Of a stretch of DNA of 64,000 bases, positions 18,221 to 29,461 are shown piece by piece (positions within the stretch are counted from its first letter, which is position 1; each line of letters opens with the position of its first letter). The notes beneath the pieces are model-generated. The model made no database searches. It worked only from the letters and a program-made list of their open reading frames with translations, and was not told the DNA's origin. This stretch comes from Labia minor (Eukaryota; Arthropoda; Insecta; Dermaptera; Spongiphoridae). Made by a program: the position numbers and the translations under genes. The stretch is from assembly GCA_963082975.1 (NCBI GenBank), contig OY720348.1, forward strand, positions 17,661,146 through 17,725,145, read 5' to 3'.

Positions 18221-18829
18221 TTTTTACTATCTCGTAAGAGATAGTATTGCGATCACGAAAATTTTCGATGTTGAGATTTTGATGTTTTTATATGTTTTAA
18301 AGGTTCCTGAATCATTTTCACTAAGGTTGAGAAAAATGTCTGTGTGTGTGTATGTGTGTGCGTGTGTATGTATTTAACCAAGATTACGCAAAAACGGTTT
18401 GAGTTAGAATGATGAAATTTGGTACATGGGCATTATTCAAAATTCATAGTTTTCTATCAACTTTTGAGAAATGTAGCTCAACCGGAAGAGGGTTATTACC
18501 TACAACGTTTTGAATTTTTTTCCTCTAAAGTGACCGTAAAAATAAAGATATATGTTTGATAATTTTTCACATGATTAATAATTGTATAAAACTGTTATAT
18601 ATAGAATTTCAGCTTGATTAATTCGCGGAAATTACCAGAATTAATTTTTTAACATTGCAAATCTCACGCGCCAACACGTGACTTGGTGCCATCAACAAAA
18701 AGCCAAACATGCGCTGGTTTAATATTTATTATTTATAATTTATAATTAATTAAATTTAATTTAAATATAATATATTTTGTTATGTAATCCAATTCAAATT
18801 GCGAGATAGTCGAGTGGAGACACTCCAGC
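18221..18829 (-). repeat. Family A repeat, copy 3 (full length, reverse orientation)
   Basis: It runs from TTTTTACTATCTCGTAAGAG (terminal hairpin) through a TG-repeat tract (18340-18370) to GCGAGATAGTCGAGTGGAGA and CACTCCAG. All family landmarks are present. Confidence 0.9.
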
Positions 18830-19605
18830 TAATTTTTGTTTATATACAATATCAAAAATCAAGGTGTCTTTTTATTAAAATTAATTGATTATTCAATTCA
18901 ATCAATTAATCGACAAAATTTTCAAAATAATAAATAACAGCATTCACTAATAAATAATAAAACAAGTAGGTAATAAATATCAATGAGAAATTTAGAAAAA
19001 AAAAAAATCGTTTGAAGATGATACACAATCAATTAATAGAGTAGAATAGGGTTGATTAATGGTGATTAAGAGAGTGTGCTGAGGTCGAAAATAAAATAAA
19101 AACTATATAAAAGTCCTCATTTACTTATTTATTAGCTTTGTCAATTAATTTTCTTTTATTTAGAAAATTTGTATTATCTTTTCCCTCTTTAATACATTTT
19201 TGTTTATATATAACAAAACTTTAAATAGAATAAATTTAGAATATTTTTTTATATTTTTTGAAGCCTATATTTTTATGATAATTGTAATATTAAGTTTTTT
19301 AAAGCATTACTTCTACCCCTCCAACTTCCTATCTTGTTTCTCATTTATAATCCGAACCCAACTGCCTCACTTAAATCCAATATTTAAATATTTCAAAAGT
19401 TTTTTTTCCCCAATCTCATCCCTCTATCCTCACTAATATTACTTCGTAAACCTTGTGCATCTTAATCTTAATCTTCGTCATTTCATATATTTTTTTAATG
19501 AAATCCAATTATATGTGTGTGACATTGATGAAAATTAAAATTTTATTTTTCTATTTATTTTATTATAGCTGTTCAACTATTTCAAATCGAAATTTAATCA
19601 ATTTG

Positions 19606-19636
<31 letters not shown>
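18830..19636. other. AT-rich sequence without recognised gene
   Basis: Only poly-A/T runs and a TA tract at 19605-19636 are seen; the short frames here have no recognisable motif. Confidence 0.5.
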
Positions 19637-19640
<4 letters not shown>

Positions 19641-20834
19641 CGGATTTAGGGCGATTGGAGCGATTGCGCATCACTACCACAATTGACAAAAAAAATTTAA
19701 AGCAAATTCAATTTCAATTAATAAAAAAAAAAAATTGATTTATATAATTACAAGTAAAAATTTATATATGAAAAATTAATAAAATATATAATAATTTCTA
19801 TTTCATTCTAAAATGAGTTTGATAAGTTAAAAATATAAATTGTAATGATATATATTAATATTAAAGATTTTAAAAATGAAATTCAATAATTTGTTTTATT
19901 TTTTAATATGACTATTCTAATAATAATATTACTTGTATGTTTTAAATTGATAAAACATATATTTTAGTATATATTCATCTTATTATTTTATATTATATTT
20001 TATGAAATATTAATATTTTATTTTTATAAGAGAATGATTAATTAATTTCAAGAATTGAACGGGACTCGCCAGCACTTTGCTGTTATTATAATCGAGTGAT
20101 AAGCAAGTCGGCCAATTCCATGAAAAGGAATTAAAAGAAAAATTAAAAAAGAAAAAAATAGAATTTATTTAGTTTCTAATGAGCAGTGAAAAGGTTAAGA
20201 CGCCAAGCTGGTTGAGTGAACCTTGCTAGGTAAGAAATACATGGACTTTGAATTATTATTAATAATATAGAATACATTATATATAAGAATATTAATAAGT
20301 AAATATTAAGTATATATTATATAATTAATCCTCTGTATCTGGTTCATTTCATATCATTGCTAAATAAATAAGCTGGAGTGTCTCCACTCGACTGTATCGC
20401 AATTTGTGTATTGGATTAAATAACATAATATATTATATTTAAATTATATTTAATCAATTATAAATTATAAATTAAAATTAATAAATAATATTTATTAAAC
20501 CAGCGCATGATTGACTCTTGGTTGATGGTACCACGTCACGTGTTGGCGCGTGAGATTTGCAGTGTTAAAAAATTAATTCTGGTACTTTCAGCTATTTAAT
20601 CAAGCTGAAATTCTATATATAGCAGTTTTATACAATTTTTAATCCTGTGAAAAACTATCAAACATAGATCTTTATTTGTACGGTCACTTTAGGGGAAAAA
20701 AATCAAAACGTAGATAATGGCCCTCTTCCAGTTGAGCGACATTTCTCAAAAGTTGATAGAAAACTACGAATTTTGAATAATGCCCATGTAGCAAATTTCA
20801 TGATTCTAGCTCCTACGGTTTTTGCGTAATCTTG

Positions 20835-20898
<64 letters not shown>

Positions 20899-21472
20899 GA
20901 GAGAGAGAGTCAAATCTCAATATCGAAAATTTTCATGATCGAAATACTATCCCTGGCGAGATAGTAAAAATCTTAATATTTTCTTTTATTATAAAAGAAA
21001 AATATTTAAAAAAAAACAACATAAAATACTAAATTTATCATCTTTTTTATAATTTTATAATTTCAAATTTTTATTGGAGCGATTGGGCCCAATCGGGCCC
21101 TGCGCTTGAAGGGGCCCCGCATCACTACCACAATTAACAAAATAAAAAAATTTAAAGCAAATTGCTTTTGAAGATGGGGGATGGATAAATTACTCAAATA
21201 GTTAAAAATATATTTATATTCGAAAAACTCGATATGCACACACACACATTTTAAAAATAATGGAGATTAACTCTGAAATTTCTTTGGTTTAGGACAACAA
21301 ATAAAACAAATTTATCAATTCGCCAAAGTTTCGTTTTTTATAATTTTATTTAAATTGAATTTATTTATTAATTTATTGAATATTTAATATTTTTTATTTT
21401 ATTTAAATATTTAATACATAGCGGGCCCCGTAAAACAAAGTCCAATCGGGCTCCGCACTTATTGGATCCGTT

Positions 21473-21480
<8 letters not shown>
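19637..21480. mobile_element. hAT-like repeat debris, two related segments with an A repeat inside
   Basis: Two segments share GGAGCGATTG, GCATCACTACCACAATT and AATTTAAAGCAAATT: 19637-19710 and 21076-21175. The second keeps an extra GC-rich stretch with GGGCCC-type motifs, deleted in the first. Near 21421-21470 a related GC-rich end (GCGGGCCCCGTAAAAC ... CGGGCTCCGCACTTATTGG) occurs. GC-rich ends around an AT-rich body recall hAT non-autonomous elements, but no terminal repeat pair or target duplication is secure. Confidence 0.45.
20373..20970 (+). repeat. Family A repeat, copy 4 with a long CA microsatellite
   Basis: Full-length copy beginning CTGGAGTGTCTCCACTCGAC and ending CCTGGCGAGATAGTAAAAA. 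The CA tract at 20838-20896 is the longest in the family here, next to a short GA tract. The segment that normally lies between the CA tract and ATCGAAATACTATC is shortened. Confidence 0.9.

Positions 21481-21521
<41 letters not shown>
21474..21521. repeat. Compound TC/TA microsatellite
   Basis: About ten TC dinucleotides followed by about twelve TA dinucleotides. Confidence 0.95.
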
Positions 21522-21718
21522 GTTTTAATCTGATTTATAATATGGGTGCAATTATAATTACATTTATTTGTATTAATAAAAATATCATTTTTAATACTCC
21601 TATATAATATTATAAAAGAAAGAATAATCTAAAAAATAAAATTCTATAAAAATATAAATAAAACTTAATAATGAAGCTCTTTACCACATAGGCTGGACCA
21701 CATGAATATATATATATA

Positions 21719-22030
21719 AGCAATTTTTGTTCTTAAATTGTTAAAACTTTGGTGGTTGTTTTTATTTATACGGGAATTTTATAAATAAAACCATATATTG
21801 ATATTTTATTGTAAATTTATTCAAAAAGACAAAAAAATACACAAAGTTTCGATTTCTCCTTCTGCAGTTGCTTGATAACGATTGCAGCAGGAGCAAACGA
21901 AACGTTGTGTATTCTTTGTCTTTTTGAATAAATTTACAATAAAATATCAATATATGGTTTTATTTATAAAATTCCCTTATAAATAAAAACAATCACCAAA
22001 GTTTTAACAATTTAAGAACAAAAATTGCTT
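21719..22030. repeat. 312-bp near-perfect inverted repeat (palindrome P1)
   Basis: The left arm starts AAGCAATTTTTGTTCTTAAA and the right arm ends with its complement at 22030. The arms are about 145 bp with only a few visible mismatches (for example GGTGGTTG against GGTGATTG, TATACGGG against TATAAGGG). The spacer is CTGCAGTTGCTTGATAACG-like. Each arm contains CGAAAC(G/T)TTGTGTATT and TTTGAATAAATTTACAATAA. RNA from either strand would fold into a long hairpin. Confidence 0.9.
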
Positions 22031-22031
22031 C

Positions 22032-22350
22032 ACTAAATTTATTCAAAAAGACAAAAAATACACAAAGTTTCGATTTCACCTTCTGCAGTTGCTTGATAAC
22101 GATTGCAGAAGGAGCAAACGAAACGTTGTGTATTTTTTTTGTCTTTTTGAATAAATTTACAATAAAATATCAATATATGGTTTTATTTATAAAAAGACAG
22201 AAAATACATAACGTTTCGTTTGCTCCTTCTGCAATCCTTATCAAGCAACTGCAGAAGGAGAAATCGAAACGTTGTGTATTTTTTGTCTTTTTAAATAAAT
22301 TTACAATAAAATATCAATATGTGGTTTTATTTACAAAATTCCCTTACAAA
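22032..22350. repeat. Two further inverted-repeat modules (P2, P3)
   Basis: Shorter palindromes repeat the central part of P1. P2 (about 22034-22191) is centred on CTGCAGTTGCTTGATAACGA. P3 (about 22192-22350) has the same centre in the opposite direction (CAATCCTTATCAAGCAACTG). Both end in TGTCTTTTTGAATAAATTTA-type sequence followed by AATATCAATAT. The cluster therefore alternates orientation of one unit. Penelope-like retroelements often show such inverted and tandem arrangements; that link is an inference. Confidence 0.8.
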
Positions 22351-22697
22351 TTTTGTTATTTTCAAAACAATGAAATTGCATGAATTAGTCTATGAATTGA
22401 TTCTCCCTCTACTGTAGGTGTAATCAATCTTTTTTATCAATGGGCCAAATGAAAGTTCGACATTTCTTGGCGAGTAAATAAATCAACTTATTAAATTATT
22501 AAACCTTAAATATTTAAAAAATAACAATTCACATAATCATAGTCTCGATCAAAAATTCGTTTCCTTATTAAAGCGGTTATTATAATTTATTTTTATATTT
22601 AACTTAACATTAATTAAGTGGCCAGCAAAAAGTTTGGGATACCAAAAAAATAATATTGTATTAATAAATACTTGGCGGGTTATACAAATTTTTTCAG
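22351..22697. other. AT-rich interval
   Basis: No gene or repeat is recognised, apart from a pyrimidine tract and AG at its right end that could act as a splice acceptor for the next entry. Confidence 0.4.
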
Positions 22698-22873
22698 CGG
22701 GCCGGGCTCTATTTGCAGGTCTTAAGATGCCATTTGACATGAAATGTAGCTCTGATAAAAAAATCACTAAAATTGAGGACTATATGAATGCAAAAGACAA
22801 ATCGCACTATAAAAATGTTATCGGAAAATTGGAACATCACTATAATCGAAATATCGCCCGCTATGTTGAATAA
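22698..22873 (+). CDS. Candidate small or terminal exon, unknown protein
   Basis: Following TTTTTTCAG at 22697, a frame with an ATG at 22727 encodes MPFDMKCSSDKKITKIEDYM, then NAKDKSHYKNVIGKLEHHYN and RNIARYVE before a stop at 22873. An AATAAA-type signal follows about 10 bp later. The charged composition and less AT-biased start differ from the neighbourhood. The frame is also open upstream to 22634. I do not recognise the protein. It may be a terminal exon, a pseudogene scrap or a chance frame. Confidence 0.3.
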
Positions 22874-22879
22874 CAAATT

Positions 22880-23639
22880 TGTCAAATAAAAAAAAATGTA
22901 ATTTTCTTAACTTGAATTGTCTGTTATATATATAGTACCTCAAACACCGAGCTTATCGCTCGACCCTTTAACAAATTTATACAATTTATTAATATATACT
23001 TTGCAAATTTTACATTTTTTTAAAATTATTTATTACAATTGTTAAATGGGTTTTCTAAAAATGACCATCAGAAATTTGTTTCCTAAAATGGTACAAATTA
23101 ATTAATATAACTTGAATTTTCATTTCAAGATGAAAAATATATTCAAATTTATATGATAAAATATTTGATCCTATATTATATATTCGAATATATATATATA
23201 TATATATATATTGTTATAATTAGATAGCTTCAGTTTTATATTTATCAAATATAGACTGTTTCGACCAAGGATTACTGCTGATAATAATATAAATTCTGAA
23301 TTTATATTGACACTTGTCTATATTATAAACAAGGTTATATGTTTTTCTTTTTATTTATAATAATCCAAAATATCATTTATATTATTTATAATTTAATCTA
23401 AAAAAACATTTTAATTAATATAATATAATTTATTTAATATTATTAGATCAAATTTATTCAACAATTTATTTGAAATTCCTTCCTATATGTTGCTAACTTC
23501 ATGAATATAATTATTTTATTTTTTGTGTGGGAATGGTAAATATATTTCGTAATTTTATTCTAAAATATCATTTAAATAATTATTTTTAATTTTATTTCGA
23601 AATTAAATAAAAAATTTTAAATTATTAGGCAAATTTCAT
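22880..23639. other. AT-rich interval
   Basis: It contains a TA tract at 23188-23211. On the minus strand near 23250-23280 it has CAGTAATCCTTGGTCGAAAC followed by AGTCTATATTTGATAAATA, which resembles the GAAAC-type motifs discussed for 21.8-22.3 kb and 40.16 kb. No gene is seen. Confidence 0.45.
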
Positions 23640-23880
23640 AGTGGATGACGTAATTTGTGATGTCATATAAATTTACTATTTTAAATTAAGAAAATACTAA
23701 TTAAGTTGATTTTTCTCGAGGCTGAAACCAATACAGATCGATTTTTCTTTATAAATATGGTGTGAATTTCAAAAAAATCCATCAAACGGTTTAATATCTC
23801 AAAAATATACAAATATTTATATATATACAATTTTTGCTAGTATAATAAGATAAGATATATAGATATATATATATATAAAA
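23640..23880 (+). repeat. Family C repeat, copy 1 (B-related)
   Basis: It shares with family B the run TGATGTCATATAAATTTAC, a TTAAATTAAGAAAA block, CTCGAGGCTGAAACCAATAC and AATTTC. It then ends with TTTGCTAGTATAATAAGATA and AGATATATAG. Copy 2 at 60387-60630 has the same end. Neither has the GGAC/AGAC tract nor the second module of B. Confidence 0.7.
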
Positions 23881-24359
23881 TTTCTTAAAGAGAAAATATT
23901 GAAAAGTTTAAATATTTAGGTTAAGTAAATAATGTTATTATTAGATATCTCCTGTTTATATGGTAAAAAAAATCCACATTTCCTATAAATTATTATTAAG
24001 GCTAAGGGTGGGACACGTGGCTAGAATTGGTGATCAAGGTCAACCGAGGGGGTTGTTTATTTACTAATTTTATTTTTTAGATTTTATTCAAATAACATTA
24101 GATATTATCAATATGCGATTATCGTGCAATATTCAATTCCCTTTCGTATTTATCATTGAATTGAATTGACGTCAATCAGGTCACATTTTGATTAAGATTA
24201 GTTAATATAAATAAGTATAAATTCTCATTCATGTATATAATACCTCATTTATATTTTACAACCGACCATAACGATATTGATAAATATAAAAACACTATGA
24301 AAACATTTTATTTGAAGATTTACAATAATAAAAAATATATATGTTTACTTTTCGATTTG

Positions 24360-24399
<40 letters not shown>

Positions 24400-24860
24400 T
24401 ATAAGCTACAAAGTAACTCTTTAAGATGACATAAAGAGAGAGGAAATCTTTAAAATTACATAATATAACTAGAAAAATAAATGATGACATAAATGAATGA
24501 TAAATTCACCTTGTAAAGCTTCTTTGTATAAGAATCCAAAGCCAATGTGTAGTTTTTTTAATATGGAATAACAGATTCTAACGAAAAGACAACATTAATA
24601 TATAATTCGGAAATTACAAATGAAAGCGAACCTCAGTGTAATATTCATGAAAATTACATTTTTAATAAATCATAGTGAAATTGGAAAGAACTTTCCTCAT
24701 GTCAAGAACAAACATTTTCAAATTAAAATCAATTCTCTAATGCAAATTGTGATCTACAATATTAAATAAATACTATTTACCAATTAATTATCGATTTGAA
24801 ATTTAATATATTTTGTATTTAAATTCAAAACCATATTAAATAATAATAAAATAATTATTA
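23881..24860. other. AT-rich interval
   Basis: A TA tract lies at 24362-24393. No coding or repeat assignment is made for the rest. Confidence 0.5.
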
Positions 24861-25063
24861 TATAATATTATATTATTTATTATAATTACTTTTTTCATTA
24901 AAATGGATAATAAACTAATTATATATATATATATATATTTTCGTAATTTATCAATTTTTATATGCTATAAAGAGGATAAGTAAGTTTAATTTAATGCGCC
25001 TGAAACTTATACAACCTCCAAATATATGCCTATGTCTATGCTCAACTTTTATGGATCATAAAA
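24861..25063. repeat. 203-bp direct repeat, left copy
   Basis: It is identical base for base, including an 18-base AT microsatellite, to 25675-25877. The two copies flank the LINE tail at 25064-25674 precisely, so this behaves as an exceptionally long target-site duplication. Confidence 0.9.
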
Positions 25064-25554
25064 AAATCATACCATATGCCAATGAAGCAAAATACTTGGG
25101 AATGACATTAGATGCAAGGCTGCGCTGGAAAGCTCATGTCAAAAAAAAGAGAGACGAAATTAATATCAAATATAGAAAAATGTATTGGCTAATGGGGCGA
25201 CATTCAGTCCTGTCTATTGATAGCAAATTATTGCTATATAAACAGGTCCTAAAGCCAGTGTGGACCTATGGTAGTCAGCTCTGGGGCTGTGCTGCAAAGA
25301 GCAATGTGCAAATCATCCAAAGATGTCAAAACAAAATACTAAGGGCCGTTGTCAATGCCCCTTGGTATATTCGTAACGAAGAACTTCACCAAGATCTTAA
25401 GATCGAGACAGTAAAAGAAGAAATTCAACGATTTGCAGCAGCTCATCAAATTAGACTGCAAAGGCATACAAACACTGAGGCCGTTCGACTCCTTGACGTA
25501 GCCAACCAGACGAGAAGATTAAAAAGGAATAAACCTCACGAACTAATGGATTAA
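25064..25554 (+). pseudogene. Jockey-like LINE ORF2 C-terminal fragment
   Basis: The open frame begins in flanking sequence (an in-frame ATG at 24994) and enters LINE sequence at about 25064. It reads ANEAKYLGMTLDARLRWKAH, MYWLMGRHSVLSIDSKLLLY, KQVLKPVWTYGSQLWGCAA and NAPWYIRNEELHQDL, ending LKRNKPHELMD. This aligns with the C-terminus of the full-length LINE ORF2 at 47477-50182 (YLGMHLDRRLTWEMH, LKPIWTYGIQMWGTA, GAPWYVPNRLIHRDL). The two are clearly diverged members of one clade. The frame is intact to its stop, so the insertion is young. RT catalytic residues are upstream and absent. Confidence 0.88.
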
Positions 25555-25674
25555 ACTGCTCATGTTTGCATGTTTTTGAAAGAATAAGTTTATATATTTT
25601 CTTTAAATAAATATCACTTATTAGTTAAGGTATATAACTAGATTGTGATTTGTAAAATAAAATTAAAAAAAAAA
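25064..25674 (+). mobile_element. 5'-truncated jockey-like LINE insertion
   Basis: A 611-bp insertion contains the C-terminal part of an ORF2, a short 3' UTR and an A-rich tail (AAAATTAAAAAAAAAA). It is bounded on both sides by the same 203-bp sequence. Truncated 5' end, tail and flanking duplication are the marks of target-primed reverse transcription. Confidence 0.88.
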
Positions 25675-25877
25675 TATAATATTATATTATTTATTATAAT
25701 TACTTTTTTCATTAAAATGGATAATAAACTAATTATATATATATATATATATTTTCGTAATTTATCAATTTTTATATGCTATAAAGAGGATAAGTAAGTT
25801 TAATTTAATGCGCCTGAAACTTATACAACCTCCAAATATATGCCTATGTCTATGCTCAACTTTTATGGATCATAAAA
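25675..25877. repeat. 203-bp direct repeat, right copy
   Basis: Exact duplicate of 24861-25063, ending CTTTTATGGATCATAAAA. Confidence 0.9.
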
Positions 25878-26291
25878 CAAAACTTAGTTTCACTGTGATA
25901 TACTACACATTTATACTAATTTCGGGCGTTTTAACCATATTTCAATTAAATTTTCACATTTGTTGTTTTTTTTTTTGTCCCCAGTAAAGCTTTTATTTTA
26001 TTAGAAATTTACATAAACTATTAAATATGTATCGTTTTATAAAATTGAATAATTGTAGTTTTAATTACTAATAAAGATAGGTCTAAGTGGCGGATTACCC
26101 ACAAGTACGTGTCCTCGTAAAGAAGGAGCCCCAAAATTTAAAAATATTAATATATAATTTTGAATTTTTTTAATATTTTTGTAAATTATTAAATTTTTCA
26201 CTTTCTGTGTGATTGTAAATCTACTCTGTAGCTACAATCAAAAATAAAGTATCAATTGCTAATTTTCTTATTTTTTTTTATTTTTAATAAG
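25878..26291. other. AT-rich interval
   Basis: No gene found. A slightly GC-richer patch at 26085-26125 (GGCGGATTACCCACAAGTA, GTGTCCTCGTAAAGAAGGAG) could be the end of an old DNA element. Confidence 0.4.
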
Positions 26292-26884
26292 CTGGAGTGT
26301 CTCCACTCGACTATTTCGCAATTTGAATTGGATTAATTAACATATATTAATTTTAAATTAAATTTAACTAATTATAAATTATAAATTAAAATTAATAAAT
26401 AATATTTATTAAACCAGCGCGTGTTTAGTTCTTTGTTGATGGCACCACGTCACGTGTTGGCGCGTGATTTGCAGTGTTAAAAAATTAATTCCGGTACTTT
26501 CAGCAATTCAATCAAGCTGCAATTCTATATATAGCAGTTTTATACAATTTTTAATCAGGTGAAATACTATCAAACATATATTTTTATTTTTACGGTCACT
26601 TTAGAGGACAAAAAATCAAAACGTTGTAGGTAATGATCTTCTTCCGGTTGAGCTACTTCTCAAAAATTAATAGAAAACTACGAATTTTGAATAATGCCCT
26701 TATACCAAATTTCATGATTCTAGCCCAAGCTGTTTTTGCGTAATCTTGTCTACATACATACACACACATACACAGACATTTTTCTTAATCTTAATGAAAA
26801 TGACTCATAACGTATAAAACATCAAAATCTCGACATCGAAAATTTTCGTGATCGCAATTCTATATATCTCTGGCGTGATAGTAA
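26292..26884 (+). repeat. Family A repeat, copy 5 (full length)
   Basis: It starts CTGGAGTGTCTCCACTCGAC and ends CTCTGGCGTGATAGTAAA. All landmarks are present, with a short CA/TACA tract at 26752-26776. Confidence 0.9.
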
Positions 26885-27305
26885 ACATTTTAAATTATAT
26901 ATATTTTAATATTATCGTAATATTATTATATTACTATATGACCTAAGATGGTGATTAATAAAATTAAATTTTAACAACTCTCTGGGCTCTTGTTTGTAAA
27001 TTAATTCGAATGGCAAAGTTTAATAGCAATGATTTGGGATCTTCTTGAATAACCAACACAGTGTTAAGATTTTGCGTATATTTAAGTGTAGCTAAGAGGT
27101 TGTTTGAACATCATTTGTATTGATGTTTAATTGTTGAGAAGTACTGGTTTCATTTTTTTGGAGTTTGATTTAATATTACCAAATGAAAAATGTAAATATG
27201 TAGTTAAGTAGTCATATGAGTACTCATTGATTGGAAATAATATATTATAAAAGTACACACTTTTGGGAGAAAAAATACTAGTATTTATTCTAAGGTGAGA
27301 AGAGC

Positions 27306-27535
27306 AAGGCCGTTCTTATCAATTTTGTCGCCCTGGGCTATAAACCAATAAAATTCATAAATATGTTTTTTAATATATCATTACAGTTATAAATAAAATT
27401 AATTTTTAAATGAATTTGCCATTAACCTAAATTTTGTTTTAGCTTAAGCATATTTAACAATTTCACCTTATTACGTGTTCGTGGCGCCCCTTAAGTTACG
27501 GCGCCCCTGGACTGTAGCTTAAACAGCCCATAGGG
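27306..27535. mobile_element. Possible hAT-like non-autonomous element
   Basis: GC-rich ends with CGCCCTGGGCTATAAACC at the left and, read inward from the right, CCCTATGGGCTGTTTAAGC enclose an AT-rich body. A second internal pair GGCGCCCC lies near the right end. The ends resemble each other as imperfect inverted repeats. A target duplication was not established. Confidence 0.4.
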
Positions 27536-28671
27536 TTAGTATGAGTTTGGGAAGAATTATAATAAAATTAAAGAAGTAGCTATTTAAATAAGTATATAAT
27601 TATAATTTTAGGAATTCAGGGTTATTCTTATAAATTAATAATTATAATATATTAATAATTTGAAACAATTTAAAAAGTGACATCTACCATTTAGTTTTTC
27701 AACTAATTTGAAATTTGATATTTAATATTTTTAATTAAGTTCTAAACAAAAAACGAACTTATTTTGTCACAAACATTTAAATCGATAAATACATTTCATT
27801 TTTTTTTTATTTGATATGGAATATATTAATATATATAATTTTACTTTATAATACTTTAATGATCTTATGTTTAATAGGATTTGAACCCTTTATAGTCTTG
27901 GGAGTTAAACAAGATGCGAGGCAGTTTGATTTTTGTTTGAGATTGGTCTGTGAGTCAAGTAAAGATGGTTTCTTCTCTCTCCAGTCTCCCCTTCCCTCTT
28001 CCCTTCACACACCTTCACATCCACAATTAACAATGGAAGGAGATCTGTAACCGGTGAAGATTAAAGCTGGACTATTTGGTGAATGATCGGCTTTTCGAAG
28101 TTTATTTCACTAAAATTAAATTTCTAGATAGTAAAGTCGGTTTTAAAATTGAAAGAGAATTTTTCTAAAACAAAAACAAATACTCCCTTCCCTTAAGAAT
28201 TTTAATTTCAATAATTTTTTTTTTTTTGTTGTATTAAAAATTAACTCTTTATAACAAACCAATAAATACAAACAAAAATAATAAATAATTAAAATACTCT
28301 CAAGATTTTTTTAATAAAAAAAATGTTTTTAATCCTTAAAAATATGTTTTTTATTTTCAGTATAAAAAATATATAGTAAATTTAGATAGAAATATTTTGT
28401 CTGATTAATTTAAAATTAATTGAAAATATTTTATCGATTTTTTTTTAATTAAAATAGTTAATGGTATATGAAAGAAAAGCTGATTGTGGATGTCTAGTTA
28501 AAAAAATTAATTACAAATAAATATTTTTCATACTTAAGCAGGTTTCAAATCAATATTGTTTTAATCACCATATATCACCATATTTCATTTATTTTACGAT
28601 AATTATCATTAATATTTACGATAAAAAAACAAGTTTAAACATGAAATTATACAATATAAATTCAATTAGTA
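27536..28671. other. AT-rich interval with one unsupported frame
   Basis: A less AT-biased patch at 27880-28090 contains a CT-rich stretch (TCTCTCCAGTCTCCCC) but no recognisable protein. The remainder is A/T homopolymer-rich sequence. Confidence 0.4.
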
Positions 28672-29190
28672 CGAGGGTCGGTCAATAAGTTGTTGACTTT
28701 TTAATTTCCCGTTTCTTAAATGAAAAGGCAACACTACTCCTGTCAGCAGCCAACTATCTACGACCCCTGTCGAAATTGGAACCATTGGATCTTTTAACTT
28801 TTGTTTGACATCTATTAATAACATACTACTTCGTGATTTGAGAAGAAAATGGAAAAAAGCGAATTTCCATGAAAATCCATGAGTTGGGATACGATTTGCT
28901 ATCTCATCCGCCCTATTCTCCGGATTTAGTCCCGAGTGACTATTTCTTGTTTCAAAACCTGAAGAAATGGCTTTACGGAAAGAGATTTAACTCCAACGAT
29001 GAAATCATCTCACAAATAAATCTATTTTTTGTCCTCGACAAATCTTATTTTTTGGAAGAGATAAAAATAATTGGACAAATGTTGGACGATATGTATAGTC
29101 CGCAAAGGTGGCTACGTTGAAAAATAAAATAATTTTTTATCCAAAAGCCCGTGTTTCATTAATAAAAGTCACGGACTTATTGACCCGCCC
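28672..29190 (+). mobile_element. Mariner-family element, internally deleted, both ends present
   Basis: The left end CGAGGGTCGGTCAATAAGTT and, read inward from the right, GGGCGGGTCAATAAGTCCGT are inverted repeats. TA flanks both ends (28670-28671 and 29191-29192). About 519 bp remain, with the transposase C-terminus inside. It is the best preserved copy of the family also seen at 443, 30815, 41453 and 63573. Confidence 0.88.
28869..29120 (+). pseudogene. Mariner transposase C-terminal fragment
   Basis: The frame MKIHELGYDLLSHPPYSPDL, then VPSDYFLFQNLKKWLYGKRF, ends MLDDMYSPQRWLR at the stop. It holds the third catalytic Asp of the DD34D motif (YSPDL-PSDYFLF) and the complete C-terminus. The deletion has joined 5' untranslated sequence directly to this segment, so the HTH and the first two Asp residues are absent. 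Confidence 0.82.
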
Positions 29191-29238
29191 TAGAAGTAGT
29201 ATTAATTGAAAAAATACATAAATTTAAAATAAATTATA

Positions 29239-29461
29239 CCTCTGACTTTTGAACGTTCTACGCCTATCAAGTCCGTTTATCAATCAGGTGTCCTATGATC
29301 AGTAGAACGCTATCAAGTAGCTTTCCCAATGTTGATCCCGGAGGCTGGGTTGACTCCGTCCCGTAAACCCCAGATAGAGAAATTCCCTTGCCAGACCCGG
29401 GACTTGAATCCGGGACCACGAGAATATGAGCCAGCTGCGCCAACCTCCCATCCTGTGGTAC
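29239..29461 (-). mobile_element. tRNA-derived SINE, copy 1
   Basis: Reading on the minus strand, TTGGCGCAGCTGGCTCATAT carries a perfect A box (TGGCGCAGCTGG), and 25-30 bp later GGATTCAAGTCCCGGG carries a B box. These are internal RNA polymerase III promoter elements. The body continues CTGGCAAGGGAATTTCTCTA and ends near CAAAAGTCAGAGGTATAATT. A second copy lies at 56141-56430. It is a SINE rather than a tRNA gene, because the acceptor stem does not close and the element continues 150 bp downstream. Confidence 0.78.

Noticed and set aside
20703..20891. Minus-strand frame encoding a run of alternating Cys and Val, and a similar one at 42850-43059
   Set aside because: Both are translations of the CA microsatellite inside family A repeats; no independent coding evidence.
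27811..28050. 79-codon plus-strand frame with hydrophobic start
   Set aside because: AT-rich hydrophobic beginning and CT-rich end with no motif, splice context or homologous copy; likely chance.
29239..29461. tRNA gene on the minus strand (A and B boxes present)
   Set aside because: The acceptor and anticodon stems do not close into a cloverleaf, and a second copy with the same long 3' body exists at 56141-56430, so a SINE explains it.
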